A DNA stretch of 64,000 bases, taken from positions 3,528,361-3,592,360 of the forward strand of contig NC_049980.1 of assembly GCF_000003815.2 (NCBI RefSeq), given 5' to 3'. The position numbers and the translations under genes are program-made. The DNA is from Branchiostoma floridae (Eukaryota > Chordata > Leptocardii > Amphioxiformes > Branchiostomatidae). Positions 1-12,647 of the stretch are shown here, one piece after another; within the stretch, counting starts at the first letter, position 1; each line of letters opens with the position of its first letter. The notes beneath the pieces are model-generated. The model had not been told where the DNA came from and searched no databases. It worked only from the letters and a program-made list of their open reading frames with translations.

Positions 1-101
1 ATGACTGTACACTACAAATAAAGTTAAAATGCTATTTATAATAAATGTAACATTGTATGCATGAACATGTGGAGTTTATCTACTGAGAGTCATCCCCTCA
101 C

Positions 102-3100
102 CTGATGGCACTCTTAGAAGGCTCCTCTGGGCCAGTGCTGAAGGAAGAAGAAGTTCTGTCAATTCTTGATGGACAAATAATGATATATTAAATTGTACAC
201 AAACCATAGGAGAGTACGTAACAACTGTATATTATACAATTTTATCTGCCATGAGATTTCTGATGAATTGAAACATTCGGTCATCATTGTCCTTGTGGCC
301 AAAGGATGAACATTCAATACTTTGTTAGGCAAGTATATATATATATATATGACACGTGCCACATACAATGTAAATGAAATGGTTTATACATGTAATTATT
401 CAAGAAACATATTCCTTCTGTACTCTGCTTTTAAATTGTCAGAACATTAATTTAAAAGCATTTCTAAAGTGTCTCTCACCTGAGAAATGACCTTGTAGGA
501 GACACCGTCTCTGTGATGACTGTTGTCTCCAAAACCTCTTCAGTACTTTTAGCCTCCCTCACCCCACTGAAATCAGATTTCATTTGAGAACTGAATATTA
601 TTATTAACTTTTACAACAATTCTAAGAGCCAATAGGTTCCGGGTTCAATACTTACCAGGCAATAACATTGTGCTCTGATTGGAAAAGCACTTAATGGACA
701 CAGTACACACCATGACAGTTAAGTGATGCTACCAAGATTCTTTGGCTAATCATGTGACTTCAAAAGGGTGCCAAAACACACACACTGGTGCCCGATACAT
801 CATTAGGGGTGGGTACCGGTACAGAAAATTCAGGTCCGGTTCAGGTGCAGAGGATCAGGTACAATTGTCCGGACCTGAACCTGGACCAGATTCAGTATGA
901 CTCATGCCAATAATCCATCTCACTGCAAAGAAATCTGTTTGGTGGAGTATTCGACTCAAACTGGCGTTTTAAAATCAAACAACGCTAACTGCACCTGTAC
1001 GACTGACTGTAAAACTTAGTAGAAATGACTATAGACTCTACTCTACTTCACTTTGTCATTTTCTTCCACCTGCAAGCACCAAAACGTGTGAATACCCAAT
1101 CAAATAATCTGTCAATTTTTTTATAGGTCCAACATCCGGTTCACCTAATTTTTTCAGGTCGTTTTTTTCTGGACCAGTCCAATAAGAAAAACTGGTTTTC
1201 CACCGGTACAGGCGTACTGATACCCAGCCCTAATGTACATATAGATGCTTACATCTGCCACCAAAAGCTGTAATGTTTTTCATAGCTATTTAAGACAGAC
1301 AGACAAATAAACATTGATAGAAATCACCAACCTCTCTGCCTGTCCACTCATTAGGCTTTGACGGCTGTCACGTCTGGAATAAATACCACAAAATTATCAG
1401 ACATGTATGAATGGGCAGAATACCATCATGTACGTGTATCAAACAGCCACTGTTATTTCCTGTAACAGTTATAAATAGTAACAGCTTGTGACAGTTCTTT
1501 TTCAGTTTTTAGTGTCTCCTGCACTTCAGCTTTCCTTTCTGGTAGTTTACATTTTTCAGTTATAGACTTAAACTAATATAGATCACTGCATGCTATCGAC
1601 ATAATTTATGTCATACCTGTGACGCGAAAACGTTCGATACGAGCGCCCCAAATTTGTTCAACTTCTGGCGCATTTCGCATCAAAACATGGACTTTCTCAG
1701 GTGGGTATGACATAAATAAAATACAACACGGTGTATTCCGCATTAGGTTGGTCCGGCTTGTAGTTGTACCTCGGGTGATACAGAATACACAATTCTATAT
1801 ATACGTAATTGCTGGCCATCTGGATCAAATTCCACAGATCTGTGGGCCTGAGTTTGATCCAACCATTAGTTCCATCTCAGTCTGGACATGTTGCAAGGGA
1901 TTGCATTGATTTCGTCTTGTGGAAGGGATGTAAAATTGGGAACCCGTGTTTGGAGGTGCCTTTAAGCACGTAAACAGCCTCATTTCTCAGATTGGGTATG
2001 TATCTACTGACTGCAATGATACACCATATGATGGTGAATACACAAATTAAAAGTGCAAGATATTATACATGTTGGAGACCTTTTTCTTGAGTCTCTACTC
2101 CAATTTCAGCCATGTTAATGTGCTTGGGTGGTCAAACACACATTGTGAAGCAGGGCTCGAAATCCTTTTTTCTGCATACCTGCACCACTCTGAATTTAGG
2201 AAGTATGAATCATACTAATATTGTTGAGGAACCACTGTTATGTTTTCTTTTATACCTAATAGGTGTTAACGGTCAATGCAGCTAATAACAATTCACATAC
2301 ACCTACATCATAGGACATCTACATGTATGTATGTATAAAACCCAGTACATGGACCAGTGTAGGTTAGGTGCAGGTAGACACCAGAAATACCTGCACAGCT
2401 CCAATTTTACCTGCACTAACCTGTATATACCCAGTACATGGACCAGTGTAGGTTAGGTGCAGGTAGACACCAGAAATACCTGCACGGCTCCAATTTTACC
2501 TGCACTAACCTGCATATGCAGGTGGTATTTCGAACCCTACATGTATGTAGGTATAAAGGCTAACTACATTGTACTACATCAGTGTATGCCATCATCATCA
2601 TACATTAAGTTAATGTCACCTGTTAGATAGCTCGTTCTTGAGTTTTTCCTCCATCTCTGCCACCTGGATGGCTCGCTCGTACTGCTGAACCTCCACAACA
2701 AGGTCGTTACGGATGTTCTGGAAGTTGTTCACTGGACATAACAAAAAGGCCTATCAATATCACTATTAGAACTGTCCAGTGAAACCATGGCTGTTCGGTA
2801 TCCCCATTTAAGGTGTCTAGCAAAATGCTGTTGCTACCTTTGGGAGCGGACCAAAGCTGACACCTGTATCTAGTGGTGTGTACCTAAACTCATACATGCA
2901 AATGATATACAGCCAGTGTAAACATGAAATATTTTTTATATTTTTCCAGTGCAAATTTCACTGTCTATGGAAGGTTTTAGATGGTTCAGAACAAAAAAAG
3001 GGAATATAACTTATAAGTGACAGATAGCTTTTTGCAAGTCTGGACTTGGCTCTGGACATTTGGGTTTTTTTTGGACTTGGACCTAAACATTTTTAGGTCC

Positions 3101-6100
3101 AATTCCAAGTCCGGGCTTTAGGTACACACCACTACCTGTACCACCTGTAGTGTCCGTACGACCTGTAGTGTCCGTACCCCTTTAGTGTCTGTACCCCCTG
3201 TTAGTAGTCTAGCACCCCTTGTAAGATCCACAACCCCGGTTCTGTTCTGTATCCCCTATGGTGACTGTACCTCTGGCGTGTCCGTACCTCCTGTAGTGTT
3301 GGTAATTGTAACGGAAACTTGACTCACCCATGATGCCCACAAAGATGTTGCGGAAGATGAAGGAGCCAATGAAGATCCAGAGGATGACATAGAAGCCAGA
3401 CAGGACGGGGTTGGCCACCTTCACCAGGTCCATCAGCAGCTCGTGCCAGTGGTCCAGTGTGAAGAGCTGGATCAGCGTGATGAACGCGTTCTGGATGGAG
3501 CTGGGATTCAAAGAGATGAGAACATCTATGATTAATGGCTTTGATATTATCAGGTAGTATCAGGTAGCCTAGGTACCATCTGGGTAACACATGTAGTTTG
3601 CTCCTATGTTTGCTTCTGCGACCTGTCTGGGGAACTGTACATTTTGTATATTAAAAATTCTTTTGGTGCAGACATCAGTACTTAATGAGCAAATTAAGGA
3701 ATTGTTTGAACAGACGTTCCAACACCTGTTCAAATACAGTGATCAGTTAACCATTTCAAATTTCTTGGGTAGAAGAAGTGAAAATACATGTACATGTAGT
3801 AGCGAACTACTACCCGGATGGGACCAATCAGACTGCCCTTATCCAAAACTTGGATGAGAATTGAATATTACATGCGTTAGTGATGTCCAAATTTCCAGAT
3901 GGGATAGCAGAGAAGAAACTGTATATAGATATATGTCAGAGAGAACTATAATCCAGATGGTACCCAGGGTATGTGTCAGGTACAGGTTGAAGAAGATCCT
4001 GGATGAGAATGGAATGTTCCAGGCATTAGAGATAAAGTTTCCAGACAGGACAGCAGAGAAGCGACTGTATATACCCTGGTAGTGCATAATAAATGTCAGA
4101 GAGAACTACTATCTGGATGGTACCCAGGCTATGTGTCAGGTACATGTGTTGAAGGAGGTCCAGAGAATGGTATAGAAACCAGACAGGATGGTTTTGTGTC
4201 TGACAGTGGTACAGCATATTGATCTGAGCTGCATCAATGTGAGCGTTGAAGGTGACACTTCTTGATAAATATGCATATGATGATGTTGGCTTGCCATTAT
4301 CAGTGGGGCAAAAATCAGAGTACTTTTTTTTTGTGTATTTAACAGATATCAAGTTGATGGGCAAAATTTTTAAAATTACAATTTGATATCCCAAAAAACC
4401 TTGCCCTTCAGCACCAAAGACAGTACAACGTATATCTGCGGGTAACCTATATCCATTGTTTTTGTATAAGGGATTAGGGATATGAAGTAGACGGAATGTG
4501 GTTTAAATGCAATTTGAAACCATAGTTGACTCAATGTCCCTAAATACCCCGTTTTCACAAAGAGCAGATAAATGGTACCCCACGGATAAAAGGGAACTAG
4601 GGTTACGTGGTTCATACATGTTGCTGAAAATAATTTTATCAGGTTGGTAGGATATAAGACATTAGAGTTTACTGTTACATAACCAGGATTCAAAATCAAG
4701 GGGACGGAAAATGATTTCNNNNNNNNNNNNNNNNNNNNNNNNNNNNNNNNNNNNNNNNNNNNNNNNNNNNNNNNNNNNNNNNNNNNNNNNNNNNNNNNNN
4801 NNNNNNNNNNNNNNNNNNNNNNNNNNNNNNNNNNNNNNNNNNNNNNNNNNNNNNNNNNNNNNNNNNNNNNNNNNNNNNNNNNNNNNNNNNNNNNNNNNNN
4901 NNNNNNNNNNNNNNNNNNNNNNNNNNNNNNNNNNNNNNNNNNNNNNNNNNNNNNNNNNNNNNNNNNNNNNNNNNNNNNNNNNNNNNNNNNNNNNNNNNNN
5001 NNNNNNNNNNNNNNNNNNNNNNNNNNNNNNNNNNNNNNNNNNNNNNNNNNNNNNNNNNNNNTTGATATACGAGTTTCATACATGTGCTTTAGTCCAGGGT
5101 TGCAGCCAGCCTGAAATCATTTTCCGTCCCCTTGATTTTGAATCCTATCGAGCGCTGAAGGTGCAAAGTTTCTAGGGGAGTCTGGGGGCATCCTCCTTTG
5201 AATAAATTTGAAATCTAGACCCTCTGAAATGCTATTTCCTACATTTTAAGGTGTAAATTTTGCTGGTAGACTAAGTTATTCATCTTTTTGGTGAAAATTA
5301 CACAAGAGAGACAGTTTTTTTATATATTTATTGACTTAACATATAGGTTTTTGTCCATCACAGAGGACGGAATGGGCAAAATTTTGTTCCGTCCCCAGCT
5401 GTAAAATTCTACCAAAGGACGGAAGGACGGGTTCTAGCTACAAACCTGTGCTTTACATACCTAAAGCTAAAGGAGAATTCTTATTACACAACCAGTGGGT
5501 ACTTACATAGCTTAAGTTTCAATGTCTCTCAGACACCTTCGTCAGAGCTTCTAACTGAAGTTCTGCTTTTCACCGCTATAAGTAGCCCACGTAGGTGGCG
5601 CTTTTGCGGAAACAGTTAGAAGCAGAACTCCAGTTAGAAGCTCTGACAAAGGTGTCTGAGAGACATCAAAACGTAAGCTATGTAAGTACCTACTGGTTGT
5701 GTAATATTAGAATTCTCCTTCATCCTATATTCTACCAACCTGATGAAACTATTTTCGGAAATACCTAAAGCTATTCTGGTACTCCAGGTAAATCCCCTCA
5801 GCGTTGGTGTAGTTCTCAAAGAAGATGATGCCCATGATGGCGAAGATGTACATGAAGGTCAACAGCAGCAGCAAGATGAAGGTCATGGACTGGGCAGAAG
5901 AGATGTCAGAAACATTAAGGCACAAAATTTGGAAAAGAAACTTTTAAGTACTAGAAAGGCAACATTTTCGCAAAAATTCAGAATGTTTTCCCTCTAGCCT
6001 TTTGTCATAACAGCTAATATTCAAGCTAAGCTCTGATCATGATAGCTAATGTCAGAAGAGAGAAGAAAAAGAACATATCAGCAAAAACAACAATCCCCCA

Positions 6101-9100
6101 CCGAAGTAAACAAAACTACCATTTTTGCATGGCATAAGCATGGTATCCATCTACAAGGTGTAATTAGCTGCCAGGTCCCTAACAAATTCAAAGAACCTTT
6201 TTTTGGGGGGGAGGGAAAGGGTATGGTTACAGGCACTTATTAGACAGGCTGGGCTGCTGTATGGCAGCTTCACATAAGGATGAAAGTAAGACAAAACAGA
6301 TAACAACTATATCAAGAGTCTCCCCCAAATAATAATAATAACAATTTCTTATCTATCTACTCTGTCTTATTAGCTTCATCATGGAAGTCTTATTTCCTGT
6401 ATGCTACATTTGCCATCTTTGCTGTCAAGTTTATCCGTGCAATGGCTTGAACAGACTTGAGGACTAAAGAGGATACTGGATTCTAAATCAACCTAAAAAT
6501 TGTATTTGTCATCGTATTAGTCCTACCTGAAATGCCTTGGTGATGGCCAGAGCGATGAGTCGGACTTGGCGGAAACGGGAAACCATCTTTAGCGACCGCA
6601 GCACGCGGAAGATGCGCATCTGCTTGGCGATGTCGCCGAGACCGCCCGTTCCAACATCTCCAGTCATATTCATGACCTCAGGGACTACAGACTAGGGGTG
6701 GGGGGTGTGGAGAAATGTTTTCAATGCAATATATTATGCAGGCATTGTATATGTCATATCTGGGCCTTGATAATGTTCCATACAGGTGTGACAGACCCAT
6801 TACCCTACGCAGAGGCATCAAACGGCGCCAGCAAACCGCCTCTTGTCTGTATACTCTGCTATCTCAACAGTCACCATCAGTTCCTGTGGGCGTCGCCACA
6901 AACCAGCTATCAGCCAATCATATTTTTATAAGAGGCCTATCAGTTTTCAAAGGGATCTCGCATGTATAAGGGTAAGCTCATTAATATTTATAAGCAGGGT
7001 GGTCAGTAACTGATGGTGACAGTTGAGATAGCAGAGTACAGACAACAGGCAGTTTGCTGGTGACGTTGGCTGTCTCTGCATAGGGGAATGGGCAGACCGA
7101 GGTTCTACTGTTATCACATGGGCTTCAGAATCTATATAGTAACTCTATCACACATCGCAAAGTGCACCAATGTTGAAAATTCAAATGCTGGACTCGGATG
7201 ATGGACACATAATATGTGGTTTATTCCGCATTGACGTGGTTACTAGCCCTCCTCAGATGTTAGTCAAAATATCTGTGTCCTTTGGGTGATCCTACCTGCG
7301 GTTGGGCTTGTCAGTCTTCAGGTGATATTTTAATACCTAAAAATACACGGTATTGTATTCTTGATGTTTACTGAGCTTCGCATGATACACATTACTTCTG
7401 GTGGCTCAGATTGTACTAACTGTAACATCTGAGTGTTTGTTTGGTCAATTCTAGATCTATGCTTTGATCCAACTATCAGTCAATTTAGCTACATGCTTTT
7501 CTTGATGATATCAAGTACCAATTCTGAATAGTTCTGCAGAACAAAATGTCAACAATCTGAAACTACATGTTACGCTAGTTTACCTTTCCTCTTGGGGTAA
7601 CCTTTATCCGTTCTTTTTAAGAACAATGTATTTGGGGATATCATGTCGACAGATGGTTGCTTCAAACTGCAATAGTTTGAAAATAGTACAATTCAAAGCA
7701 GCCGTCCATCGACTTGACATCCATGGAAACCCTGTTTAGCTACACAACGGATATAGGTTACCCTGTGGATAAAGGTGAACTAACGTTACCTGTACTGTGA
7801 CAATGAAGTCAAAGACATTCCAGCCACTACTCCAGAAGGGGATGAAGTCGTCCAACCACTTCAAGATGATCTCCAACATGTACATGATGAGGGAGCAGTA
7901 GTCAAAGATTTTGATGCACATGTTCAGGATGGCATAGTCTTCATTATCTCCAACCTCTGGGGGGGGGGGGGGGAAGAAATATATAATGTTCATCAGAATT
8001 TTGTTCTTCCACTTATGAGTGTGTGTGTGCATGCATGTGTGCGTGTGTGTTTGACATTCAAATTTGCGTGTATGAGTGTGTGTATGCATGTATGAGTGTG
8101 TGTTTGTTTGACATTGTGTGTATGAGTGTACGCATGTATGAGTGTGTGTGCATATATGAGTGTGTGTGTATGTGCATGATTGTGTGTGTTCGAGTGCGTG
8201 CATTTGTGAACATTAATGAGTGTGTGTGTGTGTGTGAGTGTGACTGTGTTTGTGTGAGTTTGTGTGTCTGCCAACTTTTAACAGATAACTTAACTTTTTA
8301 GAATGCCTACAATCAATCATGTTGACAGACAGACTGGTACAATGTATGTGGGCAGGTCTTGATGAGACCTAAAAATCATTAGATGCTGGGTTCTCGTAAT
8401 CAGCTGTCCATGGTATTGCAGTGGAACGGCCCCGTTTTGATATTTTTTCTGGACAAGCTATGGTCAAGATGGTTTGGTACATACATTGTCATGTAGCTCT
8501 TATAATTATGGTTAAGAAAGAATGACAGTTTGGGCCCTCCACCAACCTTCTTTGGAACTGCAAATGCTCCCAAAGTTTGCAGTTCCCAAATGCCCCAACT
8601 TTGCAGCTTACACAATGTAAATCTAACATCGCACAAGTACATGTCTCTTCATGTCTTACCCGAGTCAATGCCGAGCACAATGGAGTTGCTCAGGATCAAA
8701 AACAACATGAACTTCTGGAAAAAGTTGCCTGGCAAAAGATTTTAGTGAAGGAAAGCAGAACAAGAAATCAGCTACTGCAATAACATGAACACACTACCTA
8801 TCAATTTTATTATATCTAAAGTTCATTATATCTCATATATATTATATACTCTCAAAGCACTTGCAGTATGATTAGGAAAATGAGTTTATGATATCAAACA
8901 GTCCTGTATTTTACCACTTAAAGTAACCTACATTATTGTATTCATATGTTTATGGAGGTCAGACATCCAGGTAAACAATATTCAAATAGAATTTAATCTG
9001 TACACATGGATAAAAACAGACTCCGAGATTTACTTCTGGATGTTCAGTGATGTTCATCACTCTTCTTCAATGTCACTCAAATGAACTGGCAGAAACAATA

Positions 9101-10559
9101 CAATACAAGTACATCTGTAATGTACTGTATTGTATCGTATACTATGTAACGTATTGAATTGTATTGTATTGTATATTTACTTGAATTTGTTAATTGTAAC
9201 TGTCGCGTTCTGGCGACCCTTCTTCCAACGCAGTGACCGTCCACTTGAGCATGTCGAGTTGTTGTTGTTTACTCCGTTGGGCCATCTATACCTGTTATGG
9301 GAGGGGTGTTCTAGAACCGCCAGAACGCAACCAGTAATGCCATTTTCAATAAAAGTCAGTTTTGGTTTGATCGTCTCACAAGACAGACGTGTCTTCAATT
9401 TGTCCGACTAGTTACTATATCCAACACATCTAACTAAATAGACCGGTTGAACATGTCAGGATCGTATGCAAATGTCACTCATATGTATTACTTAGTTTTA
9501 TGAGTGACATTTTGTAGTATTCAAAGGATACTCTCGAGAATCCAGCTGGCCCACAGATCCAGCGAGGGGAGCTTGGAGTACTTGTTCCGTACGCGGTTCT
9601 TGCGTCGGAGCGTGCGGTCCACAAAAAGCGACTCCATGTGCTCGTGTATCTGGAACTTGACCAGCGCGTTGGGACTCTCCACCATCAGCTTGTTCATCAC
9701 TTCCGGGTCTAAACAAATTAAGAAAAAAAAAGGATTTCTAAAACAATGTTGTTCCAACGGTGTTACCTTTTATGACTCCAATAGAAGTCTAATGTATCTG
9801 TTCAGAGTTTCACTTTTAACTACACTAACCCTCAAACTAAGCCATAAGAACAAAGTTCGAAGCCAGGATTCTCCCCAAAATCTATTTAGTATAGTGGAGG
9901 GGCTGGCATAAATAACCCGAAGCAATTCCAAGAATAGCAATTCCTTTGTTGTGTAGAACCAAAAGGACTATTGTTGTGATCATCGCCCATTCACAGGTTT
10001 TTGCAGACTGGAATTAAGTGACTGCTCTGTGAATTTTCATGAATTTTATCAAAACTAACCAGTAAAATGGGGAAGAAACGTTATCTTTATTGGTGGTAAC
10101 AGCCAACGCAGCTAAGAACAATCCACATGTGCACCTACATCATAGGACATTTATGTATAAAACCCAGTACATGGACCAGTGCAGGTTAGGTGCAGGTAGA
10201 CACCAGAAATACCTGCACAGCACCATTTTTACCTGCATTAACCTGCATATGCATACATGCAGGTAGCATTTCGAGCCCTGCTTACCCATGAGCTCTGGCA
10301 TGTGGTACTTTGGGGCGGTGAAAACTCCCGTCTCCCCAATGGAGTCCAGCATGTTGAAGTCGTGAATGAGGCGCGAGCGAAACAGCTCCGCCTTCGGACT
10401 CAGCTCGGTCGCAGCGTTCGCCATCTCTGACCCCTGACCTTTGGTGTTGGCGGCTTCATCGGGAGGTTTGAGGGTGATGCTCCCACGTTTTTCGCCACTG
10501 CCTAGTGCCGACGCTAGGGTGCCAGTTATGCTGCCACGTCTTTGCCCACCTCCTAACAT
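102..10559 (-). CDS. CATSPER2: CatSper2 sperm cation-channel subunit, 3' end beyond window
   Basis: One-domain, six-transmembrane pore subunit of the CatSper calcium channel, which in animals acts in the sperm flagellum to drive hyperactivated motility. Coding exons in transcript order are 10559-10286, 9708-9532, 8728-8660, 7956-7790, 6691-6527, 5889-5765, 3500-3328, 2731-2620, 1373-1332, 566-480 and 137-102. Every junction is GT-AG and phases match throughout, giving 475 codons with no stop; the end lies left of base 1. Visible parts are an N-terminal RSRLIHDF block, S1 (FFQKFMLFLILSNSIVLGID), S2-S3, an arginine/lysine-spaced S4 (MRIFRVLRSLKMVSRFRQV), S5, the pore with the CatSper T-x-D-x-W motif (TLDHW), S6, and a post-S6 VNNFQNIR. 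The order and motifs match vertebrate CatSper2 rather than CatSper1, 3 or 4. The start ATG is the first in frame after the 5' UTR splice; an upstream exon cannot join in this frame without stops. The small 3' exons (42, 87, 36 bp) are supported only by splice signals and phase. Confidence 0.9.
804..1232 (+). mobile_element. hAT-like MITE, copy 1
   Basis: A 429-bp non-coding element with inverted ends (TAGGGGTGGGTACCGG at the left, the complement ending CCCAGCCCTA at the right). It shares near full-length similarity with elements at 28811-29243 and 36614-37035. Its own target-site duplication is no longer exact, so this is the most decayed copy. It lies in a CatSper2 intron. Confidence 0.8.
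1605..1810 (+). repeat. Dispersed foldback repeat, family R2, short copy
   Basis: It starts TGTCATACCTGTGACG, continues through a block also found near 32590-32700, and returns with GGTGGGTATGACA, so the TGTCATACC ends face each other. A second motif, ACAACACGGTGTATTCCGC, follows and is partly repeated inverted to its right. The fuller copy is at 32376-32780 and a decayed one at 44960-45240. There is no coding capacity. Confidence 0.65.
2152..2541 (+). repeat. Dispersed repeat with an internal 89-bp tandem duplication
   Basis: The block beginning CCCAGTACATGGACCAG occurs twice head to tail (about 2340 and 2429) and once more near 10164. The ends AGGGCTCGAAATCC and ATTTCGAACCCT are inverted relative to each other, suggesting a non-autonomous element. 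It sits in a CatSper2 intron. Confidence 0.6.
3880..4200. repeat. About 155-bp tandem repeat carrying a decayed piece of the CatSper2 S6 exon
   Basis: The string GTCAGAGAGAACTA followed by a GGTACCCAGG..TATGTGTCAGGTAC block occurs near 3935 and again near 4093. After each comes a segment resembling 3357-3415 of the CatSper2 pore/S6 exon (shared pieces TGAAGGAG, CCAGAG, CCAGACAGGA). No open frame is kept, so these are exon-derived repeat debris in the intron, not alternative exons. Confidence 0.5.
4686..5145. repeat. Inverted repeat flanking the gap, 33-bp perfect arms
   Basis: The 33 bases at 4686-4718 (beginning GGATTCAAAATC) are the exact reverse complement of 5113-5145. Further GGACGGAA / TTCCGTCC motifs continue to about 5430, suggesting a larger element with GGACGG-rich subterminal repeats. 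The middle is missing. Confidence 0.8.
4719..5061. other. Assembly gap (343 N)
   Basis: Unresolved bases in a CatSper2 intron. The flanks are arms of a perfect inverted repeat (4686-4718 and 5113-5145), which is probably why the assembly failed here. Confidence 0.98.
5470..5720. mobile_element. Foldback element with ~100-bp arms
   Basis: The left arm (from AAGGAGAATTCTTATT, through CATAGCTTAAG, to AACTGAAGTTCTGCTT) is nearly the reverse complement of the right arm ending GAATTCTCCTT. About 45 bp of loop (5573-5618) separate them. It stops only 45 bp before the CatSper2 S5 exon boundary, so the intronic RNA could form a long hairpin just downstream of that donor. No TSD was resolved. Confidence 0.75.
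7957..8280. repeat. G-run and GT-rich microsatellite in CatSper2 intron
   Basis: A run of G at 7959-7973 (C on the gene strand) directly serves as the pyrimidine tract of the S2-S3 exon acceptor. Beyond it, about 8020-8275 is GTGTGTGAGT-type simple sequence. The long His/Thr open frames here are low-complexity artefacts. Confidence 0.85.
10140..10280. repeat. Single-unit copy of the 2152-2541 dispersed repeat
   Basis: It matches the CCCAGTACATGGACCAG unit and ends ATTTCGAGCCCTG, five bases before the donor of the first CatSper2 coding exon. A diverged relative with GGGTGCACC units is at 18240-18340. Confidence 0.6.
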
Positions 10560-10980
10560 GATTTCTGCGGAAGCATGCTTTCCTGAACAAAACAATGGCA
10601 AAACAATATTTAACTGTGGTCATAAAACCTCGAACTAAAATTGACTACTAGTAATTAGTATGAAAGCTTAATGTCTGGACAAAACTTTGAAACAAAATTG
10701 ATGTTCAAATTCCACTTTTGATTTGTATTCAAGTTGATGGACTGTTACATTGTTAGATTTTCAGTTTAACAATTTGATTTCTGGACTGTCAATCATTTAA
10801 CTGTTATATTCCATCTTACAGTTTGTTTGGTGTAGTAAATGCCTAAAGGTTCAATCAAAAGATTATGGTTTTAATCATCAAATCACACCAAACAACTTAT
10901 GTCTAGGAAGATGAAATGTAACTTGGTGCAGTACACTGAGTTGGAAAGATTGGCAGTCTAATAAATAAACATTTTTTTCA

Positions 10981-12228
10981 ATGGCTAGGGCGACTTATTT
11001 CAATCATATAATTAAAATGATGAAACACCTTGATAAATACAATATATTGTCCCCTGCCCAACATGGCTTTAGGAAAGGCCTCTCTTGTGAAAGCCAGCTA
11101 TTGGTCACGACTCACGACCTGACTAGTGCCCTTGACCAAGGAAAACAGGTTGACGCCATAGTGCTCGATTTCAGCAAGGCTTTTGATATGGTTCCCCACA
11201 TTCGCCTTCTGAGTAAGCTCCAGCACTACGGCATCTCTGGTAATCTTTTGTCTTGGCTTCAAGCCTTCCTTACACAAAGGACCCAGGCAGTTGTCCTTGA
11301 TGGGGAGTCCTCGAAACCCACAAAGGTTTTGTCGGGAGTGCCCCAAGGAACTGTTCTGGGACCCCTCTTGTTCCTACTTTACATAAATGATTTACCTGAT
11401 ATTGTTGGGTCCAACGTGCGTTTGTTTGCAGACGATTGCCTGCTTTACCGTATTATTGAACACCCAAGTGACGTACAAGGCTTACAAGCTGACCTTGACG
11501 CACTGACCCATTGGCAAAACCATTGGCAGATGTCCTTTAATCCATCTAAGTGCCACACACTTCATATAACCCACAAACGTAAACCAATTATTTCTCAATA
11601 TGTTCTTTGTTCAGAAAACCTTACAAGTGTCAAAACTCACCCATATCTTGGTGTCCAACTATCTCATGACATGAAGTGGGACACACATATAAAGTACGCA
11701 ACTGGTAAAGCGAATCGAATACTGGCGGTCATTCGCCGCAATTTACAGCACTGCCCACCACGGGTCAAATCAACATGCTATAAGGCGTTGGTGCGCCCGC
11801 ACTTGGAGTACAGCGCAGCAGTGTGGGACCCCTATACTATCAGTGGGGCCCAGGCACTAGAAAGAGTGCAGCGTAGAGCGGCAAGAGTGACCGTCAACGA
11901 TTATCGCAGAACCAGTAGTGTAACTGATATGCTCACAAGCCTACAATGGCCACTCCTCGCTGACAGAAGGAGAGACGCACGTCTAATCACTTTCTACAAA
12001 ATTGTGAATGGCATCATAAACATATCCCCAACCCAGTATCTTAAACCTGCCCAACGCAGAACCAGAGGAAGTCACATGTTTAAGTATCAGTTAACCACAG
12101 CTAAAAGAGACTGTTTTAAGTTTTCTTTTTTCCCTCGGACGGTTGCCGAGTGGAACAGACTGCCGGGGCACACTGCCCAGGCCCCGTCAGTCGAGGCCTT
12201 TAAGGCCGGTTTGGCTGCCTTGCCCTAG
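10981..12228 (+). mobile_element. 5'-truncated non-LTR retrotransposon, reverse transcriptase ORF
   Basis: A 415-codon open frame in the Jockey/CR1-like group of LINE reverse transcriptases. Seen in order: the NILSPAQHGFRKGLSCESQL entry block (residues 21-40), catalytic block A VLDFSKAFD (61-69), GVPQGTVLGPLLF (119-131), the active-site FADD (149-152), the thumb YLGVQLSHDMKWDTHI, and a C-terminal RVQRRAARVTVNDY region. The endonuclease and the first RT blocks are missing, as expected from 5' truncation during target-primed insertion. The ATG at the start is incidental. The absence of stops over 1.2 kb suggests recent insertion. It lies antisense in the CatSper2 5' UTR intron. Clade assignment is by motif memory only. 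Confidence 0.9.
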
Positions 12229-12640
12229 TCCGCAAGCCACCCCCCCCCTCAGCGACGCCCCAGCAGGGGTTTTTAGAGGGTACACAAGACGAAGACGAAA
12301 ATGGATGACATTCCACCACACATCAATATTCGTCTGTTTCCCCCAAAAAAGATTTTAGTTGATATTATATTACTAATAGTTATATTGCAAATCATAAAAA
12401 GCAGCTGCAAAATGAACAAATTTAATTACTACTAGTACGGCCTCAGTAGAAAAATAAAACACTGGAAAACAGATACCCATCTCATAGTTTGCCCAAGTCA
12501 GTTTTAAAACCAAAGAAATTTGAACAAAAAAAACTCTTTTAGTTCAGTTTTTGGTTCCCATATTTTCATTTCCTTAATAATATCATTGTATGTTGAATAC
12601 TTTGACAAATGTGCTAGAAATTCGAAAACTTAGCCTAGAA
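12229..12640. other. Retrotransposon 3' tail and AT-rich intron
   Basis: The first ~130 bp (C-rich, then GGGTACACAAGACGAAGACG) probably belong to the 3' UTR of the preceding retroelement. I see nothing else here. Confidence 0.5.
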
Positions 12641-12647
12641 TACTTAC

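Noticed and set aside
3861-4394. Open frames in the CatSper2 intron near 4 kb
   Set aside because: They run across the 155-bp tandem repeats, with no splice phase compatible with the gene.
4376-5175. Long open frames across the N block
   Set aside because: Unknown bases simply contain no stop codons.
9180-9340. Possible small MITE with GCGTTCTGGCG / CGCCAGAACGC facing motifs
   Set aside because: Only 11 bp of symmetry, with no target duplication or second copy seen; too weak to annotate.
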